64,000 nt of DNA from Indioceanicola profundi (GTDB taxonomy: Bacteria; Pseudomonadota; Alphaproteobacteria; Azospirillales; Azospirillaceae). The notes beneath the pieces were generated by a model. That model had not been told where the DNA came from and searched no databases. It saw only the letters and a list, made by a program, of their open reading frames with translations. The translations under genes and the position numbers were made by a program. Each line of letters starts with the position of its first letter. Positions within the stretch are counted from its first letter, which is position 1. Positions 1-8,548 of this stretch are shown here, one piece after another. The stretch lies in NCBI RefSeq assembly GCF_003568845.1, contig NZ_CP030126.1, positions 372,001 to 436,000 on the forward strand. Reading direction: 5' to 3'.

Positions 1-360
1 CCCGGCCTGGCCCAGGTCGCCAAACAGCAGGGCGATCATCTGGGCAAGGCGCTGGCCCGCAACCTGACGGATGGGGCGCCGCTTCCGCCCTTCAGGTTCC
101 ACAACCGCGGCAACACCGCCATCGTGGGGCGCAACGCCGCCGTCTTCGACTTCGGCAAGCGCAAGCTGACCGGATGGATGGCCTGGGTCCTCTGGGCCAT
201 CATCCATGTCTATCTGCTGGTGGGGTTCGAAAAGCGGCTGCTGGTCACCATCCAGTGGCTCTGGCGCTATGCCACCTACCAGCGTGGAGCGCGCCTCATC
301 ACGGATGTGGAGATCATCCGCCGGCCGAGGCGCAACCCTGCTCCCGTGCGGGATAGCTGA
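1..360 (+). CDS. ndh: NADH dehydrogenase type II (NDH-2), C-terminal part
   Basis: The reading frame is open from the first base of the window and ends at TGA 358-360, so only the last 119 residues are present. The tail has the NDH-2 pattern: a segment reading PGLAQVAKQQG, then a short amphipathic or membrane-attaching stretch around GWMAWVLWAIIHVYLLVGFEKR, then a basic end. NDH-2 is a single-subunit flavoenzyme on the inner face of the membrane that passes electrons from NADH to quinone without pumping protons. The FAD- and NADH-binding Rossmann domains lie outside the window, so the call rests on the C-terminus alone. A related FAD-dependent oxidoreductase cannot be excluded. Confidence 0.8.
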   Translation, partial: PGLAQVAKQQGDHLGKALARNLTDGAPLPPFRFHNRGNTAIVGRNAAVFDFGKRKLTGWMAWVLWAIIHVYLLVGFEKRLLVTIQWLWRYATYQRGARLITDVEIIRRPRRNPAPVRDS

Positions 361-476
361 TCCGGACGGTGCAAGCCGACAGGCACGGTGGTAAAGGAAG
401 CCTGCGGTCCCTGGTGCGGGGCCGCACGGCCGGGCGGCGGAGCGCGTCAGTCCGGGCGGCCCCGTGACCGGAATCT

Positions 477-1364
477 GTGACCGATCCCATGTCGACACCG
501 CCGCGCGCCGCCTTGGCCCTGTTCGCGCCGGGGCTCTTCGTGCTGTTGTGGAGCACGGGCTTCATCGGCGGCAAGCTCGGCCTGCCCTATGCCGAACCGC
601 TCACCTTCCTGCTGATCCGGATGGTGCTGACGGCGCTGCTGCTCGGGGCCGTGGCGCTTGTCCTGCGTGCGCCCTGGCCGCGGACAGCGGGGGAGGCGGG
701 GCGGATCGCGCTGGCCGGCCTGCTGGTCCATGGCACCTATCTCGGCGGAGTATTCAGCGCCATCTCGCAGGGGCTCCCCGCCGGAACCGTGGCCCTGATC
801 GTCGGGCTGCAGCCGCTTCTGACCGCCATCGCGGCCGGCCCGCTGTTGGGGGAGCGGCTGACCGGGCGGCAGTGGACGGGGTTCGCGCTCGGCCTCGTCG
901 GCGTGGCGCTGGTGGTCTGGGAAAAGCTGGCCCTGCGCTCCGGCCTGGGCTGGGCGCTGGCCCTGGCCGTGGTGGCCCTGCTCGGAATCACGGCAGGCAC
1001 GCTCTATCAGAAGCGCCATTGCGCCGGCATGGACCTGCGCAGCGGCACCGCCATCCAGTACGCCGCGTCCGCCCTGTTGTTCGCCATCCTGGCACCGCTG
1101 ACGGAGACCATGCAGGTGCGGTGGACGGGAGAGTTCGTCTTCGCTCTCGGCTGGCTCTGCCTCGTCCTTTCCGTCGGCGCGGTCTTCCTGCTCTATTTTC
1201 TGATCCGGCAGGGCGCGGCGTCGCGGGTCGCCAGCCTGTTCTATCTCACCCCGCCCACCACGGCCCTGATGGCCTGGGCCCTGTTCGGGGAGACGCTGGG
1301 CTGGCTGGCGCTTGCCGGGATGGGGGTGACTGCGGCCGGGGTGGCGCTGGTGCTTAAACGCTGA
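477..1364 (+). CDS. EamA/DMT-family membrane transporter
   Basis: The 295-residue protein is almost entirely hydrophobic, with about ten membrane segments in two EamA repeats (roughly residues 12-140 and 160-290). This is the usual size and layout of drug/metabolite exporters of the DMT superfamily. The N-terminal LLWSTGFIGGKLGLPYAEP motif is typical of repeat 1, and the second repeat ends with FYLTPPTTALMAWALFGE. The start used is GTG 477; ATG 489, four codons in, would also work. The substrate cannot be told from sequence. The gene stands alone, 106 bp ahead of the DUF808 gene, and shows no sign of transfer. Confidence 0.85.
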   Translation: MTDPMSTPPRAALALFAPGLFVLLWSTGFIGGKLGLPYAEPLTFLLIRMVLTALLLGAVALVLRAPWPRTAGEAGRIALAGLLVHGTYLGGVFSAISQGLPAGTVALIVGLQPLLTAIAAGPLLGERLTGRQWTGFALGLVGVALVVWEKLALRSGLGWALALAVVALLGITAGTLYQKRHCAGMDLRSGTAIQYAASALLFAILAPLTETMQVRWTGEFVFALGWLCLVLSVGAVFLLYFLIRQGAASRVASLFYLTPPTTALMAWALFGETLGWLALAGMGVTAAGVALVLKR

Positions 1365-1470
1365 ATCGGGAAGCAGGGCTGCTGCTGGTCAGGAACCCAT
1401 ATGCGCAGTAGGGTGTTCTCGGCAGACCCACCCCGCGCGCACGGCGTGTCACCTCGACAGGAGCCCTTCC

Positions 1471-2511
1471 TTGAGCACCGGACTTATCGCTCTGCTGGAC
1501 GACGTGGTCGGTCTGGCGAAGGTCGCCGCGGCATCCCTGGACGATGCGGCCGGGCAGGCGGCAAGGGCGGGGGTCAAGGCGGCCGGCGTGGTGGTCGACG
1601 ATGCCGCGGTGACGCCGCGCTATGTGGTGGGCTTCGCGGCCAGCCGCGAACTGCCGATCATCGCCCGGATCGCGATGGGCTCGCTCAAGAACAAGCTCAT
1701 CTTCCTTCTTCCCGCGGCCTTGCTGCTCAGCCTTTTCGCCCCCTGGGCGATCACGCCGCTGCTCATGCTGGGCGGCGCCTTCCTTTGTTATGAGGGCGCG
1801 GAGAAGGTTTATGAGGCCTTCTGGCCGCATGCGGAGGTGCACGGCGCCGGCGGCAAAGTGGCGGAATCGCCTGCCGACGCACAGGCGCTGGAGGAAGAGA
1901 AGATCAGCAGCGCCATCAAGACCGACTTCATCCTGTCGGCCGAGATCATGGCCATCACCCTGTCCACCGTGGCGGAGGAGTCATCCTCCTTCTGGAATCA
2001 GGCGCTGATACTGGCGCTCGTGGGCACTCTCATCACCTTGGTCGTGTATGGCGCCGTGGCCCTGATCGTGAAGGCGGACGATGTCGGCATCGCCCTGGCC
2101 ACCAACGAGGCGCCGGCCTCCAGCATCCTCGGGCTGCGCAGCGTCGGGACGGCCCAGCCGGGCGGGGCCGACCGGGGACTACGGCCGGTCACCAAGGCCA
2201 TCGGCCGGGGGCTGGTGAAGGGCATGCCCGTGTTCCTGAAGCTACTCAGTGTGGTCGGCATGGCCGCGATGCTCTGGGTCGGAGGCGGCATCATCATCCA
2301 TGGCCTGGAAGGCTACGGGGTGCCGGCCATCGGACATGCCATCCACCATGTGGCCGAAGTGGTGGCGCATGCCGTTCCGGCCATTGCCGGCGTCCTGGAA
2401 TGGCTGGTCACCGCGGCGCTGTCCGGCCTTTTCGGCCTGGTTCTGGGCGCGCTGCTGATCCCGCTGGTCCACAAGGTGCTGCAGCCGGCGATGGGCATGG
2501 CCAAGCATTAG
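1471..2511 (+). CDS. DUF808 family inner-membrane protein (YedI-like)
   Basis: A 346-residue membrane protein opening with STGLIALLDDVVGLAKVAAASLDDAAGQAARAG, the signature N-terminus of the DUF808/YedI family, whose function is unknown. Hydrophobic segments lie near residues 72-102, 172-196, 262-282 and 300-340. The only start that keeps this N-terminus is TTG 1471, which has a good ribosome site (ACAGGAG at about 1458-1464) seven bases upstream. Family members are usually about 300 residues; the extra length here is mainly in the middle. There is no operon partner. An imperfect inverted repeat begins two bases after the stop codon. Confidence 0.85.
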   Translation: MSTGLIALLDDVVGLAKVAAASLDDAAGQAARAGVKAAGVVVDDAAVTPRYVVGFAASRELPIIARIAMGSLKNKLIFLLPAALLLSLFAPWAITPLLMLGGAFLCYEGAEKVYEAFWPHAEVHGAGGKVAESPADAQALEEEKISSAIKTDFILSAEIMAITLSTVAEESSSFWNQALILALVGTLITLVVYGAVALIVKADDVGIALATNEAPASSILGLRSVGTAQPGGADRGLRPVTKAIGRGLVKGMPVFLKLLSVVGMAAMLWVGGGIIIHGLEGYGVPAIGHAIHHVAEVVAHAVPAIAGVLEWLVTAALSGLFGLVLGALLIPLVHKVLQPAMGMAKH

Positions 2512-3003
2512 GTCCAGAGCGATCAGGATTTCCGAATCGTCGTGGCCGGCCACGATCGGCTCTGGACACTGCGCGGTCACCGCAGGATCAAGTTCCTGGC
2601 GGCCGACTGGCCGGCAGATCGTCCAAGACCCGACAATCTGGACAGTGGCCGGAAGAAGCACGCCATCAATCAACCGGGACGGCGGGCCGAGCACCATCGC
2701 TTGGATCCGCCCCGCCAGCCCGCAGCCGCTGCGGCGCGACCCTTGTGCCACGCCGCACGACCATCACCGCTGGCTTGAAACGGCCGATGAGCACGGGGCG
2801 GATATCCTCCGCCCGCCCGTCAAGGGAACCACTTCGAGACACATGCTCCCTTCGCCGGATCGCGGCTCGAGCTTTCCGACGCGGTGGCGCGTGCCGGGCG
2901 ACCGCTGGATGCCGCCGCGCTGGCCCGATTCGGCCTGCGTCCCGGCCATGTGACCCGACATCTTCTGGGAGCCGTGGAGGCAGCGTGCCATGATCCGGGG
3001 GAA
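2512..3003. other. gene-poor spacer with palindrome and possible gene remnant
   Basis: There is no credible intact gene in these 490 bases. A perfect 16-bp palindrome (TCGTGGCCGGCCACGA, 2540-2555) lies inside a wider imperfect inverted repeat whose arms start CCAGAGC near 2513 and end GCTCTGG near 2566. This could be a transcript end for the DUF808 gene, although no T-run follows. Between 2791 and 3027 one plus-strand frame reads like the tail of a protein, with composition like real coding sequence (LELSDAVARAGRPLDAAALA). It runs into tRNA-Thr without a start codon. I read it as a possible decayed gene end but cannot name the family. Confidence 0.4.
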
Positions 3004-3078
3004 TGGTGCCGGCTGTCAGGATTGAACTGACGACCTACCGCTTACAAGGCGGTTGCTCTACCGCTGAGCTAAGCCGGC
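3004..3078 (-). tRNA. tRNA-Thr (anticodon TGT)
   Basis: The reverse complement folds as a normal 75-nt tRNA. The acceptor arms are GCCGGCT and AGCCGGC, followed by discriminator A and an encoded CCA. The D arm is GCTCAGCGGTAGAGC. The anticodon stem is ACCGC/GCGGT around loop CTTGTAA, giving anticodon TGT. The T arm contains GTTCAATCC. It lies 45 bp behind rlmB on the same strand and may be cotranscribed with it. Confidence 0.97.
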
Positions 3079-3123
3079 GCCGGGAGCCCGTCCGTCGCAT
3101 ATGGAGGCGGGACGGGCGGCAGA

Positions 3124-4086
3124 CTAGCGCCGCCGGGCCACCTCGTAAAGCGCTACGGCCGCGGCATTGGACACATTCAGGCTTCCAACCGGTCCGCCGG
3201 TCGGCAGGCGGGCGATCTCGTCGCACCGTTCCGCCGTCAGCCGGCGGATGCCTTCGCCCTCCGAGCCCAGCACCAGCGCGACATGGCCGGCCAGCTCCAG
3301 CTCATGCAGCGCCCGCTCCCCCGATTCGGCCAGCCCGACGCACCAGAAGTTCGCCTCCCGCAGGTCGGTGATGGCGCGGGCCAGATTCGTGACCCGCACC
3401 AGGGGCACGGCCTCGACAGCGCCGGACGCCGTCTTGGCCAGCACGCCGGTGACCGGCGGCGCATGCCGGTCCTGTACGACCACTGCCATCGCCCCGAACG
3501 CCGCGGCGGACCGCATGACGGCACCGACATTGTGCGGGTCGGTCACCTGGTCCAGGATCACCACCAGCGCGCCGCCTTCCGCGGCCTCTGCGCGGGCGAT
3601 CACGTCCTCCAGATCCAGCTCGGGCAGGGGGCCGCAATCCAGGGCGGCGCCCTGATGTACGGCGCCGGCCGCCAGCAGGCGGTCCAGCTGGTCACGGTCG
3701 GCGACGGTCGGCTCCGGACGGTCCAGCCCGAGCTCTTCTGCCCGGGCCAGGGCGGGCGTCAACGATTCGAGCGCGCCTTCCGTTACGAACAGGGCGCGCA
3801 CCTGGCGCTCGGGATTGACCAGCGCCGCAGCGACCGGGTGCAGCCCGTAAAGCAGATTCGCACGCGAGGCGGAGGCCTGCAGCCCTGGCTTGGAGGGCGC
3901 GGTCTTCTGCGCCGGCTGCGTCGCGCCAGCCCCGCGCGCCGGGCGGTCGGCGTCGCGCTGCGGCTTTCCGGCACCCCGTGCGGATGCGTCTGCGGAGGAG
4001 GGGCGCTTGGGGCCGCCCTGCGCCGCGGCCGCGGTGCGCCGGTCGCGGGATTGCTGGCCCTTGGGGGGCTGTCGGGTGTTCTTCAT
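3124..4086 (-). CDS. rlmB: 23S rRNA 2'-O-methyltransferase, RlmB/TrmH (SPOUT) family
   Basis: SPOUT-fold methyltransferase of 320 residues that 2'-O-methylates a guanosine of 23S rRNA using S-adenosylmethionine. The three TrmH-family motifs are clear: LDQVTDPHNVGAVMRSA (motif 1), LGSEGEGIRRLT (motif 2) and GSLNVSNAAAVALYE (motif 3, forming the knot). A substrate-binding domain begins at about residue 77 (ANLLYGLHPVAAAL). Ahead of it is an unusual tail of about 75 residues, low-complexity and rich in Arg, Lys, Ala, Pro and Gln, that E. coli RlmB lacks. The start is ATG 4086 with AAGGA nine bases upstream; ATG 4095 would add three residues. It is divergent from tRNA-Tyr. Another TrmH-family target is possible. 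Confidence 0.85.
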   Translation of the reverse strand: MKNTRQPPKGQQSRDRRTAAAAQGGPKRPSSADASARGAGKPQRDADRPARGAGATQPAQKTAPSKPGLQASASRANLLYGLHPVAAALVNPERQVRALFVTEGALESLTPALARAEELGLDRPEPTVADRDQLDRLLAAGAVHQGAALDCGPLPELDLEDVIARAEAAEGGALVVILDQVTDPHNVGAVMRSAAAFGAMAVVVQDRHAPPVTGVLAKTASGAVEAVPLVRVTNLARAITDLREANFWCVGLAESGERALHELELAGHVALVLGSEGEGIRRLTAERCDEIARLPTGGPVGSLNVSNAAAVALYEVARRR

Positions 4087-4159
4087 GCGCGTCATCCTTG
4101 CCCAAGGCGAGGCGTCCCGCCAGATGTTTCGTCGCCGATACGGATATGTGAAATTGGCG

Positions 4160-4187
4160 TTGACATGGCGTCCGCAATCCGCATATT
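4160..4187 (+). promoter_or_regulatory. sigma-70 type promoter for the tRNA-Tyr/tRNA-Gly/tuf1 unit
   Basis: A perfect -35 TTGACA (4160-4165) and a -10 CATATT (4182-4187) are separated by 16 bp, and tRNA-Tyr starts about 40 bp further on. No terminator is visible between this promoter and tuf1, so the two tRNAs and tuf1 are probably one transcript. Confidence 0.75.
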
Positions 4188-4227
4188 GCGCATCTCCGTT
4201 CCGGCCACGGTCGGAGCGCGGTCCCAC

Positions 4228-4313
4228 GGAAGGGTGGCCGAGTGGTTAAAGGCAGCAGACTGTAAATCTGCCCGCGTTAGCGTACGCTGGTTCGAATCCA
4301 GCCCCTTCCACCA
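4228..4313 (+). tRNA. tRNA-Tyr (anticodon GTA)
   Basis: An 86-nt class II tRNA. The acceptor arms are GGAAGGG and CCCTTCC, with discriminator A and encoded CCA. The anticodon arm is GCAGA-CTGTAAA-TCTGC, placing GTA at 4262-4264. A long variable arm (CCCGCGTTAGCGTACGC) follows, as expected for bacterial tRNA-Tyr. First gene of the tRNA-Tyr/tRNA-Gly/tuf1 unit. Confidence 0.97.
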
Positions 4314-4475
4314 ATTACGGCGTGCCCCGGAGACGGGGCGCGCCGTTTACCGCGCGCGGTGACGTCCCTGTCCGGGGCTGGCCGCGACGGACCGGGTCCG
4401 GCGGTGCCGGGTCCGGAACTAGATCCGGTTACAGGTCCACGCGAGTGGGCCGCCTCCGACTTGGGAAGACACTAG

Positions 4476-4549
4476 GCGGGTGTAGCTCAATGGTAGAGCA
4501 GAAGCCTTCCAAGCTTACGACGGGGGTTCGATTCCCCTCACCCGCTCCA
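4476..4549 (+). tRNA. tRNA-Gly (anticodon TCC)
   Basis: A 74-nt tRNA with acceptor arms GCGGGTG and CACCCGC, discriminator T and encoded CCA. The anticodon loop CTTCCAA gives anticodon TCC. The outermost pair of the anticodon stem appears to be a G/A mismatch. It lies 74 bp upstream of tuf1 and is probably cotranscribed with it, like glyT ahead of tufB in enterobacteria. Confidence 0.95.
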
Positions 4550-4623
4550 AGATTCTAGGTCGGCGCGTCATCGTCGGAACTTCCGGGTCGACGGAACACT
4601 GTCAGGCAAGGGCGAACACAGCT

Positions 4624-5811
<1,188 letters not shown>

Positions 5812-5868
5812 GAAATGCGGTGGCCCGCGGGGAGGTTCTGCCTCCTCGCGGTGATCCGCGCATAGCCG

Positions 5869-5900
5869 GGATGCCGGACCTGCGCCGGCATCCTATTTTT
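5869..5900 (+). terminator. rho-independent terminator of tuf1
   Basis: A nine-base-pair stem GGATGCCGG/CCGGCATCC (5869-5877 with 5885-5893) and a seven-base loop are followed by TATTTTT. It lies 58 bp after the tuf1 stop. A second small hairpin (GGAGG/CCTCC) precedes it. Confidence 0.85.
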
Positions 5901-5904
5901 CACT

Positions 5905-5933
5905 TTGCATTTGATACGGGAATTCGTTACAAG
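5905..5933 (+). promoter_or_regulatory. candidate promoter for tRNA-Trp/secE/nusG
   Basis: TTGCAT (5905-5910) and TACAAG (5928-5933) are spaced by 17 bp, directly behind the tuf1 terminator and 37 bp ahead of tRNA-Trp. The -10 match is modest. The call rests mostly on the need for a new start after the terminator. Confidence 0.4.
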
Positions 5934-5970
5934 GCGCGCTCGCTCATGCGGGGCGCCGGCAGGGCACCAT

Positions 5971-6046
5971 AGGAGTGTAGCTCAATTGGTAGAGCACCGG
6001 TCTCCAAAACCGGGGGCTGGGGGTTCGAGCCCCTCCACTCCTGCCA
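5971..6046 (+). tRNA. tRNA-Trp (anticodon CCA)
   Basis: A 76-nt tRNA with acceptor arms AGGAGTG and CACTCCT, discriminator G and encoded CCA. The anticodon arm CCGGT-CTCCAAA-ACCGG gives anticodon CCA. The tRNA-Trp/secE/nusG order is widespread in proteobacteria. Confidence 0.97.
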
Positions 6047-6118
6047 CTTCGTGCGACTGCCATACGATCCCCGCGATGTGAAGCGACATTTGACCCGAGA
6101 GTGATGGCTGAAGCCGCC

Positions 6119-6316
6119 ATGGCGAAGACCAGTCCTGCCGAATTCATGCGCGAAGTGCGGCGTGAGGTCACCAAGGTGACCTGGCCCACCCGTAAGGAGA
6201 CAACGGTCTCGACCGCCATGGTGTTCATCATGGTGGCGTTGGCATCCGTGTTTTTCCTGCTGGTCGATCAGATCGTCGGCTTCGGAATCCGCATGGTTCT
6301 CGGGATCGGAGGCTGA
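6119..6316 (+). CDS. secE: preprotein translocase subunit SecE
   Basis: A small single-span SecE of 65 residues, the short form usual in alphaproteobacteria. It clamps the two halves of SecY in the SecYEG channel. The conserved cytosolic amphipathic helix is present (REVRREVTKVTWPTRKET), followed by one transmembrane segment from about residue 28 to 52. I chose ATG 6119 because MAKTSPAEF is the usual family start and GAAG lies five bases upstream. ATG 6104 or GTG 6101 in the same frame would add five or six residues. It ends five bases before nusG, as in most bacteria, although its partner secY is at 33382. Confidence 0.9.
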   Translation: MAKTSPAEFMREVRREVTKVTWPTRKETTVSTAMVFIMVALASVFFLLVDQIVGFGIRMVLGIGG

Positions 6317-6321
6317 AGGTC

Positions 6322-6852
6322 ATGCCGGCGCGCTGGTACGTAGTCCACGTCTATTCCGGGTTCGAGAAGAAGGTTGCGCAAGCCATCCGTGAGAAGGCTG
6401 CGCAGAAGGGCCTGGACGAGAAGTTCCACGAAATCCTGGTTCCGACCGAGGAAGTCGTGGAAGTGCGCCGCGGCGCGAAGGTCAATTCCGAGCGCAAGTT
6501 CTTCCCCGGCTACGTGCTGGTGAAGATGGACCTCGAGGATGAGACTTGGCACCTCGTGAAGAACACGCCCAAGGTCACGGACTTCCTCGGCGGCGGCGGA
6601 AAGCCGCAGCCGATCTCGGAGGCCGAGGCCATGCGCATCATGAACCAGGTGCAGGAAGGCATCGAGCGTCCGAAGCCCTCCATCCAGTTCGAGATCGGCG
6701 AGCAGGTCCGGGTCACCGACGGCCCCTTCACCAGCTTCACCGGTCTCATCGAGGAAGTCGACGAGGACAAGGCGCGGGTCAAGGTGGCGGTGTCCATCTT
6801 CGGCCGGGCGACGCCCGTCGAGCTCGAATACACCCAGGTCGAGAAGGTCTGA
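6322..6852 (+). CDS. nusG: transcription termination/antitermination factor NusG
   Basis: A 176-residue NusG with the NGN domain at the N-terminus (RWYVVHVYSGFEKKVAQAI) and a KOW domain at the C-terminus (EQVRVTDGPFTSFTGLIEEV). The NGN domain binds RNA polymerase and suppresses pausing. The KOW domain contacts Rho or ribosomal protein S10, coupling transcription to translation. Length and start fit the family, and GGAGG lies just upstream within the end of secE. It is the last gene before the rplK leader. Confidence 0.97.
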   Translation: MPARWYVVHVYSGFEKKVAQAIREKAAQKGLDEKFHEILVPTEEVVEVRRGAKVNSERKFFPGYVLVKMDLEDETWHLVKNTPKVTDFLGGGGKPQPISEAEAMRIMNQVQEGIERPKPSIQFEIGEQVRVTDGPFTSFTGLIEEVDEDKARVKVAVSIFGRATPVELEYTQVEKV

Positions 6853-6865
6853 GGTACACGAGGTT

Positions 6866-6897
6866 CCGCCGCGGCAGGGGAGACCCCGCCGCGGCGG
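6866..6897 (+). promoter_or_regulatory. very stable stem-loop between nusG and rplK
   Basis: CCGCCGCGGC (6866-6875) pairs perfectly with GCCGCGGCGG (6888-6897). Inside it GGGG pairs with CCCC around loop AGA, leaving one bulged A. No T-run follows, so this is not a standard terminator. It sits in the 156-nt leader of rplK-rplA, where L1 autoregulates in other bacteria. Here that role is only a possibility. Confidence 0.55.
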
Positions 6898-7008
6898 TAA
6901 AGCGCGTGGGAGGCCGGGCCCTGCAAGTCCATGGGCAGCCGCACCACGCACCCAGTGGTTCCGACGCCCTGGAACAAGCGGCGCCGGTACCCCAACTGAG
7001 GACAGGTC

Positions 7009-7443
7009 ATGGCAAAGAAGATTGTCGGTTACATCAAACTCCAGGTTCCGGCTGGCAAGGCCAACCCGTCGCCGCCGATCGGCCCGGCGCTGGGTCAGCG
7101 CGGCCTGAACATCATGGAGTTCGTGAAGCAGTTCAACGCGCGCACTGCCCAGATGGAGCAGGGCATGCCGGTGCCGGTCGTGATCACCGCCTACGGTGAC
7201 CGTACCTTCACCTTCGTCACCAAGACCCCGCCGGTCACCTACTTCCTGAAGAAGGCCGCCGGCATCGACAAGGGGAGCGCGACCGTCGGCAAGTCCGCCA
7301 CGATCGGCAAGGTGACCATGGCCCAGGTTCGTCAGATCGCCGAGCAGAAGATGCAGGATCTGAACGCCAACGACGTGGAAGCCGCGTCCCGCATGATTGT
7401 CGGGTCCGCGCGTTCCATGGGCCTCGAAGTGGTGGAGGGCTGA
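7009..7443 (+). CDS. rplK: 50S ribosomal protein L11
   Basis: A 144-residue L11 that binds the GTPase-associated region of 23S rRNA next to the factor-binding site. The proline-rich N-terminal domain is intact ([20 protein letters not shown]) and the RNA-binding C-terminal domain ends with [11 protein letters not shown]. The start ATG follows GAGGACAG. rplA begins four bases after the stop, so the two are translated from one message. Confidence 0.98.
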   Translation: MAKKIVGYIKLQVPAGKANPSPPIGPALGQRGLNIMEFVKQFNARTAQMEQGMPVPVVITAYGDRTFTFVTKTPPVTYFLKKAAGIDKGSATVGKSATIGKVTMAQVRQIAEQKMQDLNANDVEAASRMIVGSARSMGLEVVEG

Positions 7444-7447
7444 ACCC

Positions 7448-8155
7448 ATGGCCAAGATCGGTAAGCGCCTGAAGAAGGCCGTCGCGTCCGTCGACCGCAA
7501 CAAGTTCTACGCGCTGGATGAGGCGGTGAAGACCGTCAAGACCAACGCCACCGCCAAGTTCGACGAAACCGTCGAGATCGCGCTGAACCTGGGCATCGAT
7601 CCCCGCCACGCCGACCAGCAGGTCCGCGGCATGGTGCAGCTGCCCAACGGCACCGGCAAGACCGTGCGCGTGGCCGTGTTCGCCCGCGCCGGCAAGGCCG
7701 ACGAGGCACTCGCCGCCGGCGCCGACCTGGTCGGTGCGGATGATCTGGCCGAGCGCATCCAGGCCGGCGAGATCAACTTCGACCGCTGCATCGCCACCCC
7801 GGACATGATGGGCGTGGTCGGGCGTCTCGGTAAGATCCTCGGGCCCCGCGGCCTGATGCCGAACCCGAAGCTGGGTACCGTGACTCCGGACGTCGCCGGG
7901 GCCGTGAAGGCCGCGAAGGGCGGCTCGGTCGAGTTCCGCGCCGAGAAGACCGGCATCGTGCATGCCGGCGTCGGCAAGGCCAGCTTCTCCGAGGAGCAGA
8001 TCCTGGAGAACGTGCGTGCCTTCGTCGGCGCCATCAACCGCGCGAAGCCGACGGGCGCCAAGGGCACCTACATCGAGAAGGTCTCGCTCAGCTCCACCAT
8101 GGGGCCGGGCCTGAAGCTCGACGTGCCGGCGCTGGTCGCCGCCCTGCAGGGCTGA
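7448..8155 (+). CDS. rplA: 50S ribosomal protein L1
   Basis: A 235-residue L1, the mobile stalk protein of the E site that assists tRNA release. The hallmark segment [20 protein letters not shown] and the GTVTPDV stretch are present. ATG 7448 is preferred because [10 protein letters not shown] is the family N-terminus; an in-frame upstream ATG lies inside rplK. In E. coli L1 represses its own rplK-rplA message. The spacer that follows leads into the rplJ leader. Confidence 0.97.
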   Translation: MAKIGKRLKKAVASVDRNKFYALDEAVKTVKTNATAKFDETVEIALNLGIDPRHADQQVRGMVQLPNGTGKTVRVAVFARAGKADEALAAGADLVGADDLAERIQAGEINFDRCIATPDMMGVVGRLGKILGPRGLMPNPKLGTVTPDVAGAVKAAKGGSVEFRAEKTGIVHAGVGKASFSEEQILENVRAFVGAINRAKPTGAKGTYIEKVSLSSTMGPGLKLDVPALVAALQG

Positions 8156-8431
8156 CGCCCTCAGGTGACATGAATTTCCCCGTGGGTCCGGCGACGGTCC
8201 CGCGGGGCGGTCCTCCAAGGGAGCGGTCCGGCAACGGCCCGCTCCGGCGGAGGTCCACCCTGTCCGAGACTGCAGGTGCCGCGATGGCACTGTCCACCGG
8301 CCGGAGCGATCCGGAGCGGCGGTCACCCGGAGCGGCTTAATCGGCCGCCTGCATAGACGGGAGCGAGCGAAACATTGAGTCAGGCTCGGGGCGGGCAGCC
8401 GCATCGGCCTGGATGTGATGGGTAGTCGCTT

Positions 8432-8533
8432 CTGGGACAGGTGAACCCGGATCCGTTTCTCCCCGGCAGTTCGGGGCAGGGCGGGTCCATTGCGTGAACC
8501 GGGAAGTCCGGCAGAATTGCCGGCCTGTCCCAG
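8432..8533 (+). promoter_or_regulatory. rplJ leader: L10 leader-like RNA structure
   Basis: The 393-bp spacer before rplJ contains a long-range perfect 10-bp pairing, CTGGGACAGG (8432-8441) with CCTGTCCCAG (8524-8533), closing a structured domain. Inside are hairpins CCCCG/CGGGG (8461-8476) and CCGGCA/TGCCGG (8508-8513 with 8518-8523, loop GAAT). The rplJ ribosome site (TTGGAGG) follows directly. This matches the position and general design of the L10 leader, where the L10-L12 complex binds and blocks rplJL translation. The rest of the spacer (8156-8431) shows no gene and no convincing promoter. Confidence 0.6.
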
Positions 8534-8548
8534 TTTTGGAGGCGAACC

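Noticed and set aside
2542-2993. Several overlapping plus-strand frames as real genes
   Set aside because: No ribosome site, no conserved pattern, low-complexity compositions that differ from neighbours. A decayed remnant is possible but not an intact gene.
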